From positions 74,321-138,320 of the forward strand of contig CBDDBH010000019.1 of NCBI GenBank assembly GCA_965225625.1: a DNA stretch of 64,000 nucleotides. Direction: 5' to 3'. Positions 18,632 to 27,364 of this stretch are shown here, one piece after another. Numbering within the stretch: position 1 is the stretch's first letter; every line of letters starts with the position of its first letter. The position numbers were made by a program, and so were the translations under genes. A model generated the notes under the pieces. The model had not been told where the DNA came from, did no database searches, and saw only the letters and a program-made list of their open reading frames with translations. This stretch comes from CBDDBH01 sp965225625 (lineage in GTDB: Bacteria; Pseudomonadota; Gammaproteobacteria; JADZEE01).

Positions 18632-19417
18632 CTATTGTGCAGAGCGCTTTGGAAGCGCCTGACCTCGGCCGAGACGCATGGCGTGTTTCAATACCGTCCA
18701 AGTGTATCGTTGTGCCTGTTCGCTGGCGCTGAGTATGTCCTGGCCGTGTGCCAGTCCGGCGCAAATCGCAGATGCTAATGTACATCCTGATCCGTGATAC
18801 TGGCCGGACAAGCGTTGCCAGTGGATTTCCTGGATGCAATCGCCGCGAAAAAAAAGCCGGTTGGTGACCTTAGTGGTGGCGGCGTGGGATCCGGTAATCA
18901 GGACATGAGCCCACTGCAACTCATGCATGCGCGTCGCAATCTGCGCTAACTCGGTCGTTCCCGCCACCAGTTGCCGGGCCTCGTTGATGTTTGGAGTGGT
19001 GATCGTTGCCAACGGCAGCAATTGCTCTCGCAGCGCCTCGATTGTGGACAGGTCGGCGAGTTGTGTGCCGACTCCGGCGGCCAACACGGGATCGAGCACA
19101 ATGGGAATGCCCTTTAGCTGCTCGAGCGCCCGTCTAGTCACCGCAACGTGATCCACTGAGGGAAGCAACCCCACTTTGCACGCGGCGATACTGAAATCGG
19201 TCATGACCGCCTCCAGTTGTTGTTCGAGCAGCGCCGGATCTGTGGCTACACACCGTGAAAAGCTGGCAGTATTCTGCACCGTAAGTGCGGTAACTGCGGT
19301 GGTCGGATAACAGCCGAAGCTGACAAGCGTTTCAATGTCTGCTTGAATACCGGCGCCCCCAGAGGGGTCATGGCCGGCAATTACGAGTACGCAGGGCATC
19401 TCGTGGGTTCGGATCAT
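18632..19417 (-). CDS. thiD: Hydroxymethylpyrimidine/phosphomethylpyrimidine kinase
   Basis: Phosphorylates HMP and HMP-phosphate for thiamine synthesis. 261 residues with the ribokinase-like fold: VLVIAGHDPSGGAGIQADI at the N-terminus, CKVGLL, LDPVLAAG, TTPNINEA and the anion hole with catalytic Asp region QYHGSGCTLASAICAGLA (the usual D-T-HGTGC is slightly changed to SGQYHGSGC, lacking the common Asp). MPCVLVIAG at 19399 is an alternative start. Only 49 bp separate it from the divergent rubredoxin start, too little for a TPP riboswitch. Confidence 0.93.
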   Translation of the reverse strand: MIRTHEMPCVLVIAGHDPSGGAGIQADIETLVSFGCYPTTAVTALTVQNTASFSRCVATDPALLEQQLEAVMTDFSIAACKVGLLPSVDHVAVTRRALEQLKGIPIVLDPVLAAGVGTQLADLSTIEALREQLLPLATITTPNINEARQLVAGTTELAQIATRMHELQWAHVLITGSHAATTKVTNRLFFRGDCIQEIHWQRLSGQYHGSGCTLASAICAGLAHGQDILSASEQAQRYTWTVLKHAMRLGRGQALPKRSAQ

Positions 19418-19465
19418 CGGGGTATTCTAACGAGCCGCAAGGCGCTGGAAAAATATCGGTCGCAA

Positions 19466-19642
19466 ATGAAAACCTATATGTGTGTTATCTGCGGGTTCGT
19501 CTACGCCGAAGCTGCGGGTTGGCCAGATGACGGCATTGAGGCCGGGACCCGCTGGCAGGACGTATCCGAAACATGGACGTGTCCTGATTGCGGCGCCCAA
19601 AAGAGTGATTTCGATATGATAGAAATCGACCCCCGCGGTTAA
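19466..19642 (+). CDS. Rubredoxin
   Basis: 58 residues, a one-iron electron carrier. Two Cys-x2-Cys knuckles are clear, CVICGF and CPDCGA, plus the family segment AGWPDDGIEAGTRWQDV. The frame is open upstream through the thiD promoter region, but ATG 19466 gives the standard N-terminus MKTYMCVICG. It diverges from thiD, an arrangement common in Gammaproteobacteria. Its redox partner is not in the window. Confidence 0.95.
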   Translation: MKTYMCVICGFVYAEAAGWPDDGIEAGTRWQDVSETWTCPDCGAQKSDFDMIEIDPRG

Positions 19643-19695
19643 CCCGAAGTTACGGCACCGCCCCTCTCGAGCCCGACTGCTTTGGATTGTCAGAT

Positions 19696-20133
19696 CTACC
19701 AGTCGGGCTTAATGATCGCGAGAAGCACCACAACGAATAGCACGACAGTGGGGAATTCGTTGATCCAGCGGTAAAACACGTGGCTGTGTGCATTACGGTC
19801 ATGCTTGAAATCAAACAGCAACTTGGCGCAGTAGATGTGGAAGCCGATAAGGGAGCTCACCAGTAACATCTTGAGCTGAAACCAGCCCGTCGCCATATAT
19901 GTTTGCACGCCGCTCAGCGTCACCAGCCACACGCCAAAGATGACCGTCAAGAGTCCTCCGGGAGTCATGATCCCGAAGTACAGTTTGCGTTCCATGACCT
20001 TGAAGCATTCGCGGCTGAGCGCGTCTTCGCTCTGTGCGTGATAAACAAATAAGCGCGGCAGATAAAACAGCCCCGCAAACCAGGTCACCATAAATATGAT
20101 GTGTAGGGATTTAATCCAAAGCACTGCGGTCAA
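19696..20133 (-). CDS. hemJ: Protoporphyrinogen IX oxidase, HemJ type
   Basis: 145 residues with four membrane segments. It shows the HemJ/UPF0093 pattern: SLHIIFMVTWFAGLFYLPRL with the conserved His, YHAQS, and ERKLYFGIMTPGGLLT; the His and Lys residues are those conserved for haem binding in the family. It catalyses the last oxidation before haem and replaces HemG/HemY. Its start overlaps the stop of the TlpA-like gene by four bases. Consistent with hemL nearby. Confidence 0.88.
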   Translation of the reverse strand: MTAVLWIKSLHIIFMVTWFAGLFYLPRLFVYHAQSEDALSRECFKVMERKLYFGIMTPGGLLTVIFGVWLVTLSGVQTYMATGWFQLKMLLVSSLIGFHIYCAKLLFDFKHDRNAHSHVFYRWINEFPTVVLFVVVLLAIIKPDW

Positions 20134-20645
20134 CCGAGATTGGTTGCTGTGTGAGCAAGCATCTCGGTAATGGCATGGCGGAGTTTCTCGATGTCTAATT
20201 CTCCGACTTTGTGGTGGACGATGTTGCCATCGGGTCCGATCAAGAAACTCGTTGGGGTTAATTGCACATCACCGAACGCGGCGACGGCTTTGCCCTGGAT
20301 ATCGAGCGCAATCGGGTAGGGGATCTGGACCTGGCGGGCGAGCGTCATCACATGATGGGGAGGGTCGTACGGCATGGCTACGGCGACAATTTCAAATCCA
20401 GCGCTATTCAGTTCACGGTAGAGCTCGATCAAGTGGGGCATCTCTTTTACGCAACCTGAACAGCTGGTTGCCCAAAACGTAACCAATACTGGTTGGCCGC
20501 GCAGATCAGCAAGGTCAAGCGTGCTGCCATCAATGATGTTAAGAGATACCTCAGGCGCGGCGCGGTAGTTCGGCATAAACCAAACCGTAACGACTGCCCC
20601 AATCAGGACGATGGCGAGTACGGCAACGTAGTTATCGCGCGTCAT
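20130..20645 (-). CDS. TlpA/ResA-like membrane-anchored thioredoxin
   Basis: 171 residues: one N-terminal membrane anchor (YVAVLAIVLIGAVVTVWF) and a periplasmic thioredoxin-like domain. The active-site motif is WATSCSGCVKEMP, with a C-S-G-C centre in place of the common CxPC, and the cis-Pro is in QLTPTSFLI. It is a TlpA/ResA-type thiol-disulfide reductase, perhaps for cytochrome maturation. The overlap with hemJ supports a role in haem or cytochrome biogenesis, by inference. Confidence 0.9.
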   Translation of the reverse strand: MTRDNYVAVLAIVLIGAVVTVWFMPNYRAAPEVSLNIIDGSTLDLADLRGQPVLVTFWATSCSGCVKEMPHLIELYRELNSAGFEIVAVAMPYDPPHHVMTLARQVQIPYPIALDIQGKAVAAFGDVQLTPTSFLIGPDGNIVHHKVGELDIEKLRHAITEMLAHTATNLG

Positions 20646-20651
20646 ACGATA

Positions 20652-21285
20652 TCAACCTGATGCGACACTATTTTCGCCGTTAGCTTGTTGCGGTTTGCCA
20701 AATATGCCAGCCAGTTTTCGATAGACCAGTTTTAAACCGCGCAGTAACTTAGGCAGTAACCAAGCTACTATTAGTAGAAAGATGACTAACGCAACCAGAA
20801 ACACCCACGGATGCGTCAATGCTGCCCCATAAGCCGGAGATTACAAGTGCATCTTCCGCAAAGGAGGCTGCCCAGTTGCTGACCGGTTCCGGCGAAGTGT
20901 TGATCAGGACCCGGCTACTAGCCTTCGTGGCGTGGCTGGTCGCTGCCATCGAGCCGCCGACCAACAATGCGGCAAACTGTAAGCCAGGATGAACGTCACC
21001 TACCGCGGCGAGTGCCAGAACCGCGCCGGCGGGGATGCGCACGAAGGTATGGAGTACGTCCCAGCCGGTATCGACGCCTGGGGTTTTGTCGGCGAAAAAT
21101 TCAACGCAGTACATAAAGCCTGCCGCGGCCAGTACCAACGGATCCATGAGGATCTCAAGATCCGGCGGTAGAACCGCATAATCCGTTGCACCAAGGACAC
21201 CCAGCACCAGCAAGGTGGCGTACAGATTGAGGCCACTGGCCCATGCTACTCCCAGCAAAAGAGCAATAGTTTCAACCTGTTCCAT
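20652..21285 (-). pseudogene. DUF4126 membrane protein gene with single-base frameshift
   Basis: Starts at 21285 after an AGGAGAG site. The first 150 residues follow the DUF4126 pattern (LLGVAWASGLNLYATLLVLG and ALLVGGSMAATSHATKASSR). Near 20835-20845 the frame slips in a run of four G: as written it reads LWGSIDASV and ends at 20749. If one G is removed it becomes LWAALTHPWVFLVALVIF and continues through another membrane segment and a basic tail to TGA at 20652. That is the expected C-terminus, and the restored stop lies 6 bp before the TlpA-like gene. Three versus four G could be a real mutation or a read error. Function of the family is unknown. Confidence 0.8.
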
Positions 21286-21450
21286 AACATTCTCTCCTTC
21301 CCACTTGATCCGGGTCGAAGCTCTCAGCGTGTGAATCGATCATACGCCCGTTCTCACGGGTAAGGTAACGGGCTGCTGCACTGGCTCGCTTCAGTCATTA
21401 TTTAGATTCTGTCTAAACAATAGAGTTCATCGGCATTGCGGCATATTTGC

Positions 21451-21479
21451 TTGACAGCGAAAGCTGCCGCCAATATGCT
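21451..21479 (+). promoter_or_regulatory. Sigma-70-type promoter upstream of argC leader
   Basis: TTGACA at 21451-21456 and TATGCT at 21474-21479 are separated by 17 bp. This is a near-consensus promoter and would start transcription near 21486. It reads toward an intrinsic terminator and then argC. Confidence 0.7.
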
Positions 21480-21485
21480 GACTGT

Positions 21486-21568
21486 CGTAGTGGCCGGTGA
21501 CCCCGACCTACTGCGATAACAACAATAACAAGAGATTCTTTAAAGCGGCTTCGGCCGCTTTTTCTTTT
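21486..21568 (+). ncRNA. Candidate small RNA or argC transcription attenuator
   Basis: About 80 nt between a near-consensus promoter and a strong intrinsic terminator, with no gene between them. The 5' half has complementary arms (GTAG at 21487-21490 with CTAC at 21508-21511, and a GGTGACC palindrome between them), and an A-rich single-stranded stretch (ATAACAACAATAACAAG) precedes the terminator. It could be a free sRNA or a leader that limits transcription into argC, which starts 60 bp further on. I do not recognise the family. Confidence 0.5.
21542..21568 (+). terminator. Intrinsic terminator before argC
   Basis: An 8-bp stem AAAGCGGC / GCCGCTTT with a TTCG tetraloop, followed by TTCTTTT. 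UUCG loops are unusually stable. It lies upstream of argC with no coding gene before it on this strand. Confidence 0.8.
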
Positions 21569-21628
21569 GGGCGATCGGTTGATAATGGATGGCTGGGCTA
21601 CTGGAACCCGTGACACACAGGCAGAGCG

Positions 21629-22654
21629 ATGATTACGGTAGGTGTTGTTGGAGGTACGGGGTACACGGGCATCGAGTTGCTGCGATTGCTTTCGTCGCAC
21701 CCCGGGGTGGAACTGCGCGCGGTAACCTCGCGCAGCGAAGCTGGAGTTGTGATTGCCGAGGCGGTACCGAGTTTACGCGGTAGTCTTGATCTCGCATTCA
21801 CTGCGCCCGATGTCGCGTTGTTGGGCCAATGTGACTTTGTGTTTTTCGCCACTCCCAACGGCACGGCGATGGAAATGGTGCCGCAGCTGTTGGCAGCTGG
21901 TGCACGGGTTATCGATCTGGCTGCCGATTTCCGTTTGCGCTCGGCGAAGGAATGGGAAACCTGGTATGGCGTTCCACATGCGTGCCCGGAGCTGTTGGCC
22001 GAAGCAGTTTACGGATTACCGGAGATCAACCGTGAGGCAGTTCGCAAAGCGCGTCTGGTAGCGAACCCGGGTTGTTACCCGACGGCGGTTACGCTGGCTG
22101 CACTGCCCTTGGTCGAAACGGGACTGGCCTCGTCCATTATCGCGGATGCGAAATCCGGAATTACAGGAGCCGGTCGAAAGGCAGTGCTGGGCAACCTGTA
22201 CAGCGAAACCAGCGACAATTTTAAGGCCTATGGCGTAGATGGTCATCGCCACTTGCCGGAAATAGCGCAAACGCTTAGCGCTGTGGCTAAAGACGACATC
22301 GAGGTGACCTTCGTACCGCATCTGGTTCCAATGCTCCGAGGCATTCACGCGACGGTATACGCAGAACTTGGGCAATTGGATGTGGACGCGCAGGCCCTAT
22401 TTGCGGAACGCTATAGCGCCGAGTCGTTTGTCGATGTCATGTCACCTGGCGCCCACCCTGACACGCGTTCCGTTCGTGGCAGTAATTTTTGTCGCATTGC
22501 CGTGCATCGCCCTGGCGGAGGCGCGCGTGTCGTAGTGTTGTCGGTAATAGATAACCTGGTAAAGGGTGCGGCCGGACAAGCCATACAAAACATGAACATC
22601 ATGTCTGGTATTGATGAAACCACTGGCCTGCAGGCGCCAGCTCTTATGCCATGA
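21629..22654 (+). CDS. argC: N-acetyl-gamma-glutamyl-phosphate reductase
   Basis: Third step of arginine synthesis: NADPH reduction of N-acetyl-glutamyl-5-phosphate to the semialdehyde. 341 residues. The Rossmann loop VGVVGGTGYTGIELLRLL opens the protein. The catalytic Cys is in VANPGCYPTAVTLA, followed by ITGAGRKA and the HRHLPEI region with the conserved His. The family's usual length. Followed by a conserved block (DUF6776, bactofilin, erpA) also seen downstream of argC in other Gammaproteobacteria. Confidence 0.97.
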   Translation: MITVGVVGGTGYTGIELLRLLSSHPGVELRAVTSRSEAGVVIAEAVPSLRGSLDLAFTAPDVALLGQCDFVFFATPNGTAMEMVPQLLAAGARVIDLAADFRLRSAKEWETWYGVPHACPELLAEAVYGLPEINREAVRKARLVANPGCYPTAVTLAALPLVETGLASSIIADAKSGITGAGRKAVLGNLYSETSDNFKAYGVDGHRHLPEIAQTLSAVAKDDIEVTFVPHLVPMLRGIHATVYAELGQLDVDAQALFAERYSAESFVDVMSPGAHPDTRSVRGSNFCRIAVHRPGGGARVVVLSVIDNLVKGAAGQAIQNMNIMSGIDETTGLQAPALMP

Positions 22655-22688
22655 GGCCGGTCGCAGCACATTTCTTTGATACGGTTTT

Positions 22689-23399
22689 ATGCGAGTCGTA
22701 ATACGCCCACATCATCCGGTTCGCAACGTCATGCTGGTGGGGATCAGCGTAATCTTGTTGCTACTTGCCGGTTGGCTACTACTGGACTATGGCCAATGGC
22801 GTTACATATATGACCGCATGGTAGCAAACGAGCAGCGCGCCGATCTGTGGGCGTTAGCCCGCGAAACAGCCGCTGAAAACGAGAGTCTTCGCGAACGCCT
22901 GCGGCTAAGTGAAGCAACCACGGAGATCGATAAAAACGCGCGCCAAGAGGTGCAGAAGGTCGTCGCGGAACTTCAGCAGGAGGTCTTTGAACACAAACAG
23001 GAATTGGAGTTTTACCGTGGCATTCTCGCCACTGCTCGGACCAAGCAGGGCCTCATGGTGCAAGGTTTGCGCCTTGAGCGCCTGGGTGACTCCGACCAAT
23101 ACCGCTACAAGCTTGTACTGACCCATGTAGTGAAGGATGATAGAAGTACCAAAGGTGTCGTCACAATCTCGTTTGACGGAAATACAGACGCCGCGCCGCG
23201 GAAGCTCGAACTGGCGGAGCTGGCGGATGAACCGAAAGGACCACTTACCTTCGAATTTAAGCATTTTCGAAGGCTTGAAGGGACATTCGCTTTACCAACG
23301 GATTTCGAGCCACGAGAGTTGCTGGTTATCGCCCGTGAAGGGGGCAAACGGGGGGTGAAGGTTGAGCGTTCCTTCAGTTGGCAACAGCTCGTCAATTAG
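22689..23399 (+). CDS. DUF6776-like single-pass membrane coiled-coil protein
   Basis: 236 residues. One membrane segment near residues 14-33 (VMLVGISVILLLLAGWLLLD), then a coiled coil of about 70 residues (ENESLRERLRLSEATTEIDK to QQEVFEHKQELEFYRGI), then a beta-rich C-terminal domain. This architecture and its place before bactofilin and erpA match the DUF6776 family as I remember it; the function is undetermined. The stop is 12 bp before the bactofilin ATG, so they are likely cotranscribed and may act together at the envelope. Confidence 0.75.
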   Translation: MRVVIRPHHPVRNVMLVGISVILLLLAGWLLLDYGQWRYIYDRMVANEQRADLWALARETAAENESLRERLRLSEATTEIDKNARQEVQKVVAELQQEVFEHKQELEFYRGILATARTKQGLMVQGLRLERLGDSDQYRYKLVLTHVVKDDRSTKGVVTISFDGNTDAAPRKLELAELADEPKGPLTFEFKHFRRLEGTFALPTDFEPRELLVIAREGGKRGVKVERSFSWQQLVN

Positions 23400-23410
23400 C
23401 GGGGGACAGC

Positions 23411-23914
23411 ATGTTCAAGAAACGAGGCAAACGAGCGCTAACGAAGATCAATTCTTTGATCGGTGATCGCTCAACGATTGTAGGCGACATTAAGTTTGGT
23501 GGTGGATTGCATATAGATGGCACGGTACGCGGCAACATCTCGGCCGAGGACAATGATAGTTCCGTACTCAACATAAGCGACCGCGGCACTGTCGAGGGCG
23601 AAGTGAAGGTACCGCATCTGCACCTCTACGGAATCATTAACGGCGATGTACACGCATACCAACATATCGAGTTGGGTCCGACTGCGAGGGTCGAAGGAAA
23701 TGTGTATTACGCGTTAATCGAGATGGCCATGGGGGCGGAAGTGAACGGCCAATTGGTGCACCTGTCGGAGCAAGAGCGAGCCCCTCTGGTGTTGCAGCAC
23801 GATGCCAAGCCCGCCGGGGAACCTAAACGATTACCGGGCGCGGAATCCGCAGCCTTGGGAGACGCGGCGGCACAGGACATACCGCCGGCCGCGGCCTCCG
23901 GGGATAATACTTGA
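23411..23914 (+). CDS. Bactofilin (polymer-forming cytoskeletal protein)
   Basis: 167 residues from MFKKRGKR at 23411; the longer frame upstream overlaps the previous gene. The bactofilin core is clear: TIVGDIKFGGGLHIDGTVRG, then repeated short beta turns of a right-handed beta helix (VEGEVKVPHLHLYGIINGDV, ARVEGNVYYALIEMAMGAEV). A basic N-terminus and a disordered Pro/Ala-rich tail flank it. Such proteins polymerise without nucleotides and scaffold cell-shape enzymes. It sits beside the DUF6776-like membrane protein. Confidence 0.93.
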   Translation: MFKKRGKRALTKINSLIGDRSTIVGDIKFGGGLHIDGTVRGNISAEDNDSSVLNISDRGTVEGEVKVPHLHLYGIINGDVHAYQHIELGPTARVEGNVYYALIEMAMGAEVNGQLVHLSEQERAPLVLQHDAKPAGEPKRLPGAESAALGDAAAQDIPPAAASGDNT

Positions 23915-23969
23915 CAAAATTACTCAAGAAAGAGTACAACAGCCCACCCGCATAGAATTGGAGTTGGTC

Positions 23970-24326
23970 ATGGAAATCCACACGGAACAACCGGGAGCGG
24001 GGCCGCTATTATTCAGCGATTCGGCCGCGTCCAAGGTAAGAGAACTCATTAAAGATGAAGGTGGGGCCGCGCTCATGCTGCGCGTGTTCATCTCCGGCGG
24101 TGGGTGTTCTGGGTTCCAGTACGGTTTTAGCTTCGACGAAAACGTTGGCGACGGAGACACCGTCGTCGAGAACAGTGGGGTAAAATTGCTCGTCGATCCG
24201 ATGAGTTTCCAGTACTTGATGGGTGCTGAGATCGACTACACGGAAGGTTTAGAAGGCGCTCAGTTTGTGATACGCAATCCAAACGCATCCACAACCTGTG
24301 GCTGCGGGTCGTCATTCTCTGTGTAG
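23970..24326 (+). CDS. erpA: Iron-sulfur cluster insertion protein ErpA
   Basis: 118 residues from ATG 23970. A-type carrier of Fe-S clusters to apoproteins. It has the three conserved Cys: GGGCSGFQYGF and the terminal TTCGCGSSFS. The central MSFQYLMGAEIDYTEGLEGA is typical of ErpA rather than IscA. The open frame upstream of this ATG is the shadow of the bactofilin tail. Confidence 0.96.
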   Translation: MEIHTEQPGAGPLLFSDSAASKVRELIKDEGGAALMLRVFISGGGCSGFQYGFSFDENVGDGDTVVENSGVKLLVDPMSFQYLMGAEIDYTEGLEGAQFVIRNPNASTTCGCGSSFSV

Positions 24327-24386
24327 CAGCGCCGTATTAAACGAATGGGCGCGAGGACGGGCCTCCTGTCCTTAGGTGTTCGCGAT

Positions 24387-25499
24387 TTAGTTCGCTTCGT
24401 AAATCGCACCCAAAATTACTGGCTGCGATGCCCCCGTTACCAAGGGTAAATTTCCAGGCAGACCTTCCAGTCTGCGCTTGGCGAGCCAGGCGAATGCTAC
24501 GGCCTCCACCGCATCCGGGTCCAGGCCAAAGGCTACCGTCGAATCCACCGTAATCCCAGGTAATAATTCACTAAGCTGGCGCATTATCGTACGGTTGTGC
24601 ACTCCGCCTCCGCACACCAATAACTCCCGACAATTCGTCGCACGGGTGCGCAGTTGGTTCGCAATGCTTTTGCAGGTAAACGCCGTCAACGAGGCTTGCA
24701 CGTCTTGTGTACTTACACTTGCTCGCTGCGTGGCGAGTATCGCGTCCAACCAGCGGAGATTGTAATATTCCCGCCCGGTACTCTTGGGCGGCGCGCGCGC
24801 AACGTAGGGGTCGGCGAGCAATGCGGTTAACAGCGTGGCATCAACGCTGCCGCCGGCCGCCCAAGCACCATCTGTGTCAAAGGGCTGTTGTCTATGGCGT
24901 TGCGCCCAATCATCCAGTAGTGCATTTCCTGGTCCGGTATCGAAGCCTGTGGTCGGTACGTTTTGATCGTTCGATAGAATAGTGAGGTTTGCAATCCCGC
25001 CTATATTCAATATCGCGCGCACACCCGGAGTGCCGCCAAATACGTGCTCATGAAAAGCAGGTGCCAGCGGTGCGCCTTGTCCGCCAACCGCGATATCTTT
25101 ACGTCGAAAATCAGCCACAGTTCGTATCCCGGTATGGGACGCGATCAGATTTGGGTCGGCAATCTGTACGGTAAAGGGGTCCGGTGGCTGCGCATGGTGC
25201 AGCATGGTCTGGCCGTGACTGCCAATTGCGCGGATATCAGCCGAGTCAATCCCTGCCTGCGTGTGTAGTGCTGTTGCGGCTGCCGCAAACTCGCGACCCA
25301 AAAACACATCGGCGCGAGCGAGCTCCTTGATCGGTGCCATCGGCGTGCTGGCGATGCTGCCCAACAATTCGCGAGTAGCATCCGCCAGCGGAAACTGTCG
25401 AAACGCAATTAAATTCAGTGGCGTTACTGAGAAATCGACCAACGCTGCATCGATAGCGTCCATGCTGGTGCCGGACATTAAGCCGATATAGAGGTGCAT
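24387..25499 (-). CDS. anmK: Anhydro-N-acetylmuramic acid kinase
   Basis: Recycles cell-wall 1,6-anhydro-MurNAc to MurNAc-6-phosphate. 370 residues with the ASKHA motifs of the family: GLMSGTSMDAIDAALVDF at the N-terminus, IGSHGQTMLHH, VADFRRKDIAVGGQGAPLAP with the catalytic Asp, LNIGGIANLT and GFDTGPGNALLD. Lies downstream of the M23 peptidase on the same strand (78 bp), a classic wall-recycling pair. Confidence 0.97.
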   Translation of the reverse strand: MHLYIGLMSGTSMDAIDAALVDFSVTPLNLIAFRQFPLADATRELLGSIASTPMAPIKELARADVFLGREFAAAATALHTQAGIDSADIRAIGSHGQTMLHHAQPPDPFTVQIADPNLIASHTGIRTVADFRRKDIAVGGQGAPLAPAFHEHVFGGTPGVRAILNIGGIANLTILSNDQNVPTTGFDTGPGNALLDDWAQRHRQQPFDTDGAWAAGGSVDATLLTALLADPYVARAPPKSTGREYYNLRWLDAILATQRASVSTQDVQASLTAFTCKSIANQLRTRATNCRELLVCGGGVHNRTIMRQLSELLPGITVDSTVAFGLDPDAVEAVAFAWLAKRRLEGLPGNLPLVTGASQPVILGAIYEAN

Positions 25500-25576
25500 G
25501 ACCGTCCCTCGTAACTATCGTGCTGGCGCAACGCTCGGGGTTCCCGCGCTGCCTCTCAGTCGGCCGGACTTCCTTT

Positions 25577-27127
25577 TCAGTTCTTACCGGTGGTTTTTTT
25601 GAGAAGGGCGCTAGTACCCGCCTCGGCAATCGCCTGGTTCGCGCGGAAATCATTTTCGCGCGCAGAGGATACCTGCGCATAAACCGAAGGTGCTAATTGG
25701 TCGAGCTGTGCCCGAAGTTGCGAAGTTTGTTGCTTGAAGCGTGGCATATACTTTTGAGCGATAGGTGCTGCCGGCGGCAAATCGATTGTTAACGGATTTC
25801 TATGCGCGCCGTTTAGACGAAACTCGTAATGCAAATGGGGACCGGTTGCCAGACCGGTTTGACCTACATAACCGATGGTTTGACTCTGGCGAACGGTTTT
25901 GCCGCTCTTAGTGCCGCGTGCATAGCGCGACAGGTGCGCGTACAAAGTGCTGTAAACGCCGCCATGTTGCAATACAACTGATTTTCCGTAACCGCCGTTC
26001 CAGCCCATGGATACGATTTTACCGTCACCCGTTGCTTTTACGGGTGTGCCATGTGGCGACGCGTAGTCGACACCACGATGGGCACGGATGGTATTTAACA
26101 CGGGATGACGGCGTTTCAGATTGAAGCGCGAACTGATCCGCGAAAACTTTACCGGCGTTCGCAGGAACGCTTTGCGCATGTTGTGCCCTGTGGGCGAATA
26201 ATATTCGGGTCGGCCATCCGTGTTGATGTAACGCACCGCCCGGTAACGTTCATCTCGATTGACGAACTCCGCCGCAAGAATCGCACCGTCGCGAACTTTC
26301 TTATTATCTTTATACAGTTCCTCATATATCAGCGCGAAGCTATCGCCGCTGCGAATGTCCAGGGCAAAATCAATATCCCATCCAAATATTTCTGTGAGTT
26401 CCATTATTACCGCATCGGAGAGTCCTGATTCCTGGCCGGCCAGGAACAGCGACGATTGAATCGTCCCAAGCGCGGTCGCTACAAGCTTGTCCGGTTCGGA
26501 GATGACGACTTCGGCAGTGAATTCCCTATCGCCGTGGCGGGTGATGTGCAGAGTTTGCGCGAGCGTACGTTCGTGGAGCATTTGCACAAAGTCCGCAGAA
26601 TCGTCGAGCAAAAACCTGATCCGCTGGCCGGGCCTTAAGCTCTTTAATTGCTTGGCTTCCGCACCGAGTTCGAGGATTGAGTGAAGATCGCGCTTACTGA
26701 AACCACGTCGCGAAAAGATTAGCGATAGATTGTCACCGGGTTTTACGGTAACCGTCAGCCATTTCTCTGGCGGTAGGGCTGCGTCTTCCGCGGTAGCGTC
26801 ATTCGCCGTGGCGATTGGCTTTTGTGAGGTTTCGATTGGCGCGGTTTTATTGTCAGAGACCTTGGGTGTATTAGCCAGTGCAATTGGAACCGTAATCGTA
26901 GCATTGTGCTCGGCCACATCGGTCGAGCGTGATATCGGCTGAAGCTTGTATAACGTGACTGCGGCGACCAGACCCAGCACGCAGACCGCAGTGATGCGCA
27001 ACGCTACCCCAAACTGCTGGGGCGGTCGTTTTGCCCGCGAGTCACCCCATTGCAGCTGGTATTCGTAGTCGTACTTTATTTTCCGCTTGTAAATCACGGT
27101 CTTTATTGACTTTATCCAAAACAACAA
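25577..27127 (-). CDS. M23 family metallopeptidase (MepM-like murein endopeptidase)
   Basis: 516 residues as displayed. One membrane anchor (about residues 43-60), then a LysM/OapA-like region (WLTVTVKPGDNLSLIFSRRG), then a lysostaphin-type zinc peptidase domain: HRGVDYASPHGTPVKATGDG gives H-x3-D, and GPHLHYEFRLNG gives the H-x-H ligands. It is expected to cleave peptidoglycan crosslinks in the periplasm. The first codon is TTG with another possible GTG start at 27097, so the N-terminus is uncertain. It diverges from tyrS, but a truncated IS3 element now lies between them and may have altered its promoter. Confidence 0.92.
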   Translation of the reverse strand: MLFWIKSIKTVIYKRKIKYDYEYQLQWGDSRAKRPPQQFGVALRITAVCVLGLVAAVTLYKLQPISRSTDVAEHNATITVPIALANTPKVSDNKTAPIETSQKPIATANDATAEDAALPPEKWLTVTVKPGDNLSLIFSRRGFSKRDLHSILELGAEAKQLKSLRPGQRIRFLLDDSADFVQMLHERTLAQTLHITRHGDREFTAEVVISEPDKLVATALGTIQSSLFLAGQESGLSDAVIMELTEIFGWDIDFALDIRSGDSFALIYEELYKDNKKVRDGAILAAEFVNRDERYRAVRYINTDGRPEYYSPTGHNMRKAFLRTPVKFSRISSRFNLKRRHPVLNTIRAHRGVDYASPHGTPVKATGDGKIVSMGWNGGYGKSVVLQHGGVYSTLYAHLSRYARGTKSGKTVRQSQTIGYVGQTGLATGPHLHYEFRLNGAHRNPLTIDLPPAAPIAQKYMPRFKQQTSQLRAQLDQLAPSVYAQVSSARENDFRANQAIAEAGTSALLKKTTGKN

Positions 27128-27160
27128 TAGCCTGAGTTGGGCGTTGCGTCAATCCAACAA

Positions 27161-27221
27161 CTGTGCCCACGGGGGCAGGATCGTTACTGAGTTAGCGGGA
27201 CTTAGCAAGTACGCTCGCGCT
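27161..27221 (+). repeat. 61-bp direct repeat, left copy
   Basis: Identical over all 61 positions to 28247-28307. It begins CTGTGCCCACGGGGGCAGG and ends GTACGCTCGCGCT. It lies directly at the truncated left edge of the IS3 element. Confidence 0.97.
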
Positions 27222-27223
27222 TT

Positions 27224-27364
27224 GAGGAAGAAGCCTCGGGTGTTCGCCTGAGTGGCGATGAACGTGAAGAGCTGAAGCGGCTGCGTAAAGAGGTCCGCCA
27301 ACTGCGGATGGAAAAAGAGATTTTAAAAAAAGCCAGCCAGTTCTTCGCGAAGGAAATGAAGTGA
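27224..27364 (+). pseudogene. IS3 orfA, C-terminal fragment
   Basis: 47 codons with no start codon. The protein fragment holds the leucine-zipper tail of OrfA (LKRLRKEVRQLRMEKEILKK then ASQFFAKEMK). The helix-turn-helix half is absent. Its TGA overlaps the orfB GTG (GTGA), the usual frameshift region of IS3 elements. Confidence 0.85.

Noticed and set aside
19400..19466. TPP riboswitch upstream of thiD
   Set aside because: Only about 49 bp separate thiD from the divergent rubredoxin gene and no THI-box sequence is present.
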